Source of the DNA: CAWAND01 sp963797485 | GTDB lineage: Bacteria > Chloroflexota > Anaerolineae > Anaerolineales > E44-bin32 | DNA: 64,000 nucleotides | Reading direction: 5' to 3' | Assembly (NCBI GenBank): GCA_963797485.1 | Contig: CAWCPF010000003.1 | Location: 558,001 to 622,000 of the forward strand | Part shown: in pieces, positions 63,496 to 64,000 of the stretch | Position numbering within the stretch: position 1 is the stretch's first letter | How the letters are laid out: each line of letters starts with the position of its first letter | Notes under the pieces: model-generated | What the model was told of the DNA's origin: nothing | Databases searched by the model: none | What the model saw: only the letters and a program-made list of their open reading frames with translations | Program-made: the position numbers and the translations under genes

Positions 63496-64000
63496 CCCGG
63501 GCAAGGACGACGGACATCGTTCAGGCCCGCTTGCGCAACGGTCTGGAAGTGCGCCTCAAGCCTATTCACACCGCCCCGCTGGTGAGCTGTTGGATGTGGT
63601 ACCGGGTGGGTTCAAGAAACGAACAAACCGGCCGCACGGGTGTGTCCCACTGGGTGGAGCACATGCAGTTTAAGGGCACGCCAACGTTTCCCAGTGGCAA
63701 GCTCGACAAGGCAATCTCACGCGACGGGGGGATGTGGAACGCCGGAACGTGGATTGACTGGACCACCTACTATGAGATCATGCCGTCCGACCGCATCGAT
63801 CTGGCGCTCCGGCTTGAAGCCGATCGGATGGTCAACAGCAGCTTTCACCCTCGGGAAGTCGAATCCGAACGGACGGTCATCATCTCGGAGCGCCAGGGCC
63901 ACGAAAACGACCCGTCTTTCCGCCTGGCGGAAGAAGTCCAGGCGAGTGCCTTCCGGGTGCATGCCTATCACCACGAAGTCATTGGCGACATGGCTGACCT
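63492..64000 (+). CDS. M16-family zinc peptidase (3' end outside window)
   Basis: 169 aa visible from GTG 63492, which overlaps the ugd stop by 4 bases. The inverted zinc motif HWVEH (HxxEH, about 56-60) with VGSRNEQTGRTGVSHWVEHM, and the third-ligand stretch REVESERTVIISE about 75 residues on, identify the M16 (insulinase/processing-peptidase-like) family. The usual GxxHxxEH is slightly altered (VSHWVEH). Later residues FRVHAYHHEVIGD also match the family. It probably degrades peptides; pairing with ugd is likely only positional. Confidence 0.88.
   Translation, partial: MTRARTTDIVQARLRNGLEVRLKPIHTAPLVSCWMWYRVGSRNEQTGRTGVSHWVEHMQFKGTPTFPSGKLDKAISRDGGMWNAGTWIDWTTYYEIMPSDRIDLALRLEADRMVNSSFHPREVESERTVIISERQGHENDPSFRLAEEVQASAFRVHAYHHEVIGDMAD

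Noticed and set aside
1..64000. CRISPR arrays, insertion sequences, prophage or integrase genes
   Set aside because: No regularly spaced repeats, transposase, integrase or phage structural proteins are visible. The window looks like ordinary chromosomal backbone.

Overview
The window is about 64 kb of GC-rich bacterial chromosome. It most resembles Chloroflexota, probably class Anaerolineae. Four things suggest this: peptide-binding lipoproteins with a VEVTR-type linker after the lipobox; a run of single-pass TPR proteins with Pro/Thr-rich linkers; a fused alpha-beta glycyl-tRNA synthetase; and a DnaG zinc motif ending in CFGAC. This is inference from protein style, not a phylogeny. I see no rRNA, IS element, prophage or CRISPR array, and one tRNA (Gln, TTG).

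Layout. 0-6.3 kb: end of an anti-sigma-like gene, a NUDIX hydrolase, a membrane GAF-GGDEF diguanylate cyclase, trmD, and a peptide-binding lipoprotein. 6.4-13.9 kb: an ECF sigma factor, then a complete oligopeptide ABC importer in the order ATPase-ATPase-binding protein-permease-permease, with a leader attenuator, an internal hairpin and a terminator. 14-16.7 kb: two tandem membrane-anchored dihaem cytochromes with an unusual CX4CH site, then a response regulator. 16.7-27.7 kb: tRNA-Gln, glmU, a CorC-like protein, cdd, recO, glyQS, dnaG and rpoD. 27.8-42.4 kb: a complete 14-gene nuoABCDEFGHIJKLMN operon for respiratory complex I. 42.4-47.4 kb: acylphosphatase, a large BTAD/AAA/TPR regulator and an overlapping methyltransferase. 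47.4-54.2 kb: FmdB-type zinc ribbon, RNase Z, a membrane protein, a TPR-CopD frame and two more TPR membrane proteins. 54.2-56.7 kb: CIRCE-controlled groESL and a PspC-like protein. 56.8-61.6 kb, minus strand: hutI, an MFS transporter, hutU and a nitroreductase. 61.7-64 kb: a small unknown gene, UDP-glucose dehydrogenase and the start of an M16 peptidase.

The strongest unusual signal is a set of about a dozen single-base reading-frame breaks in otherwise intact, well-conserved genes, several of them normally essential: the ECF sigma factor, glyQS, dnaG twice, rpoD, acylphosphatase, the BTAD regulator twice, the MFS transporter, hutU and ugd twice. Nearly all are one EXTRA base in the gene's own direction, on both strands. 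Four lie in the hexamer GAGTTC. Each gene becomes full length when the single base is corrected. The simplest reading is consensus indel error; recoding is the exciting but less likely alternative. Such genes are annotated below as single spans.

A second theme is promoter style. Good TATAAT/TACAAT boxes recur, often with an extended TGn, and several are followed by CCCGCC-like bases. In three cases (response regulator, recO, TPR-CopD gene) the start codon lies only 6-7 bases after the -10 box, which predicts leaderless mRNAs.
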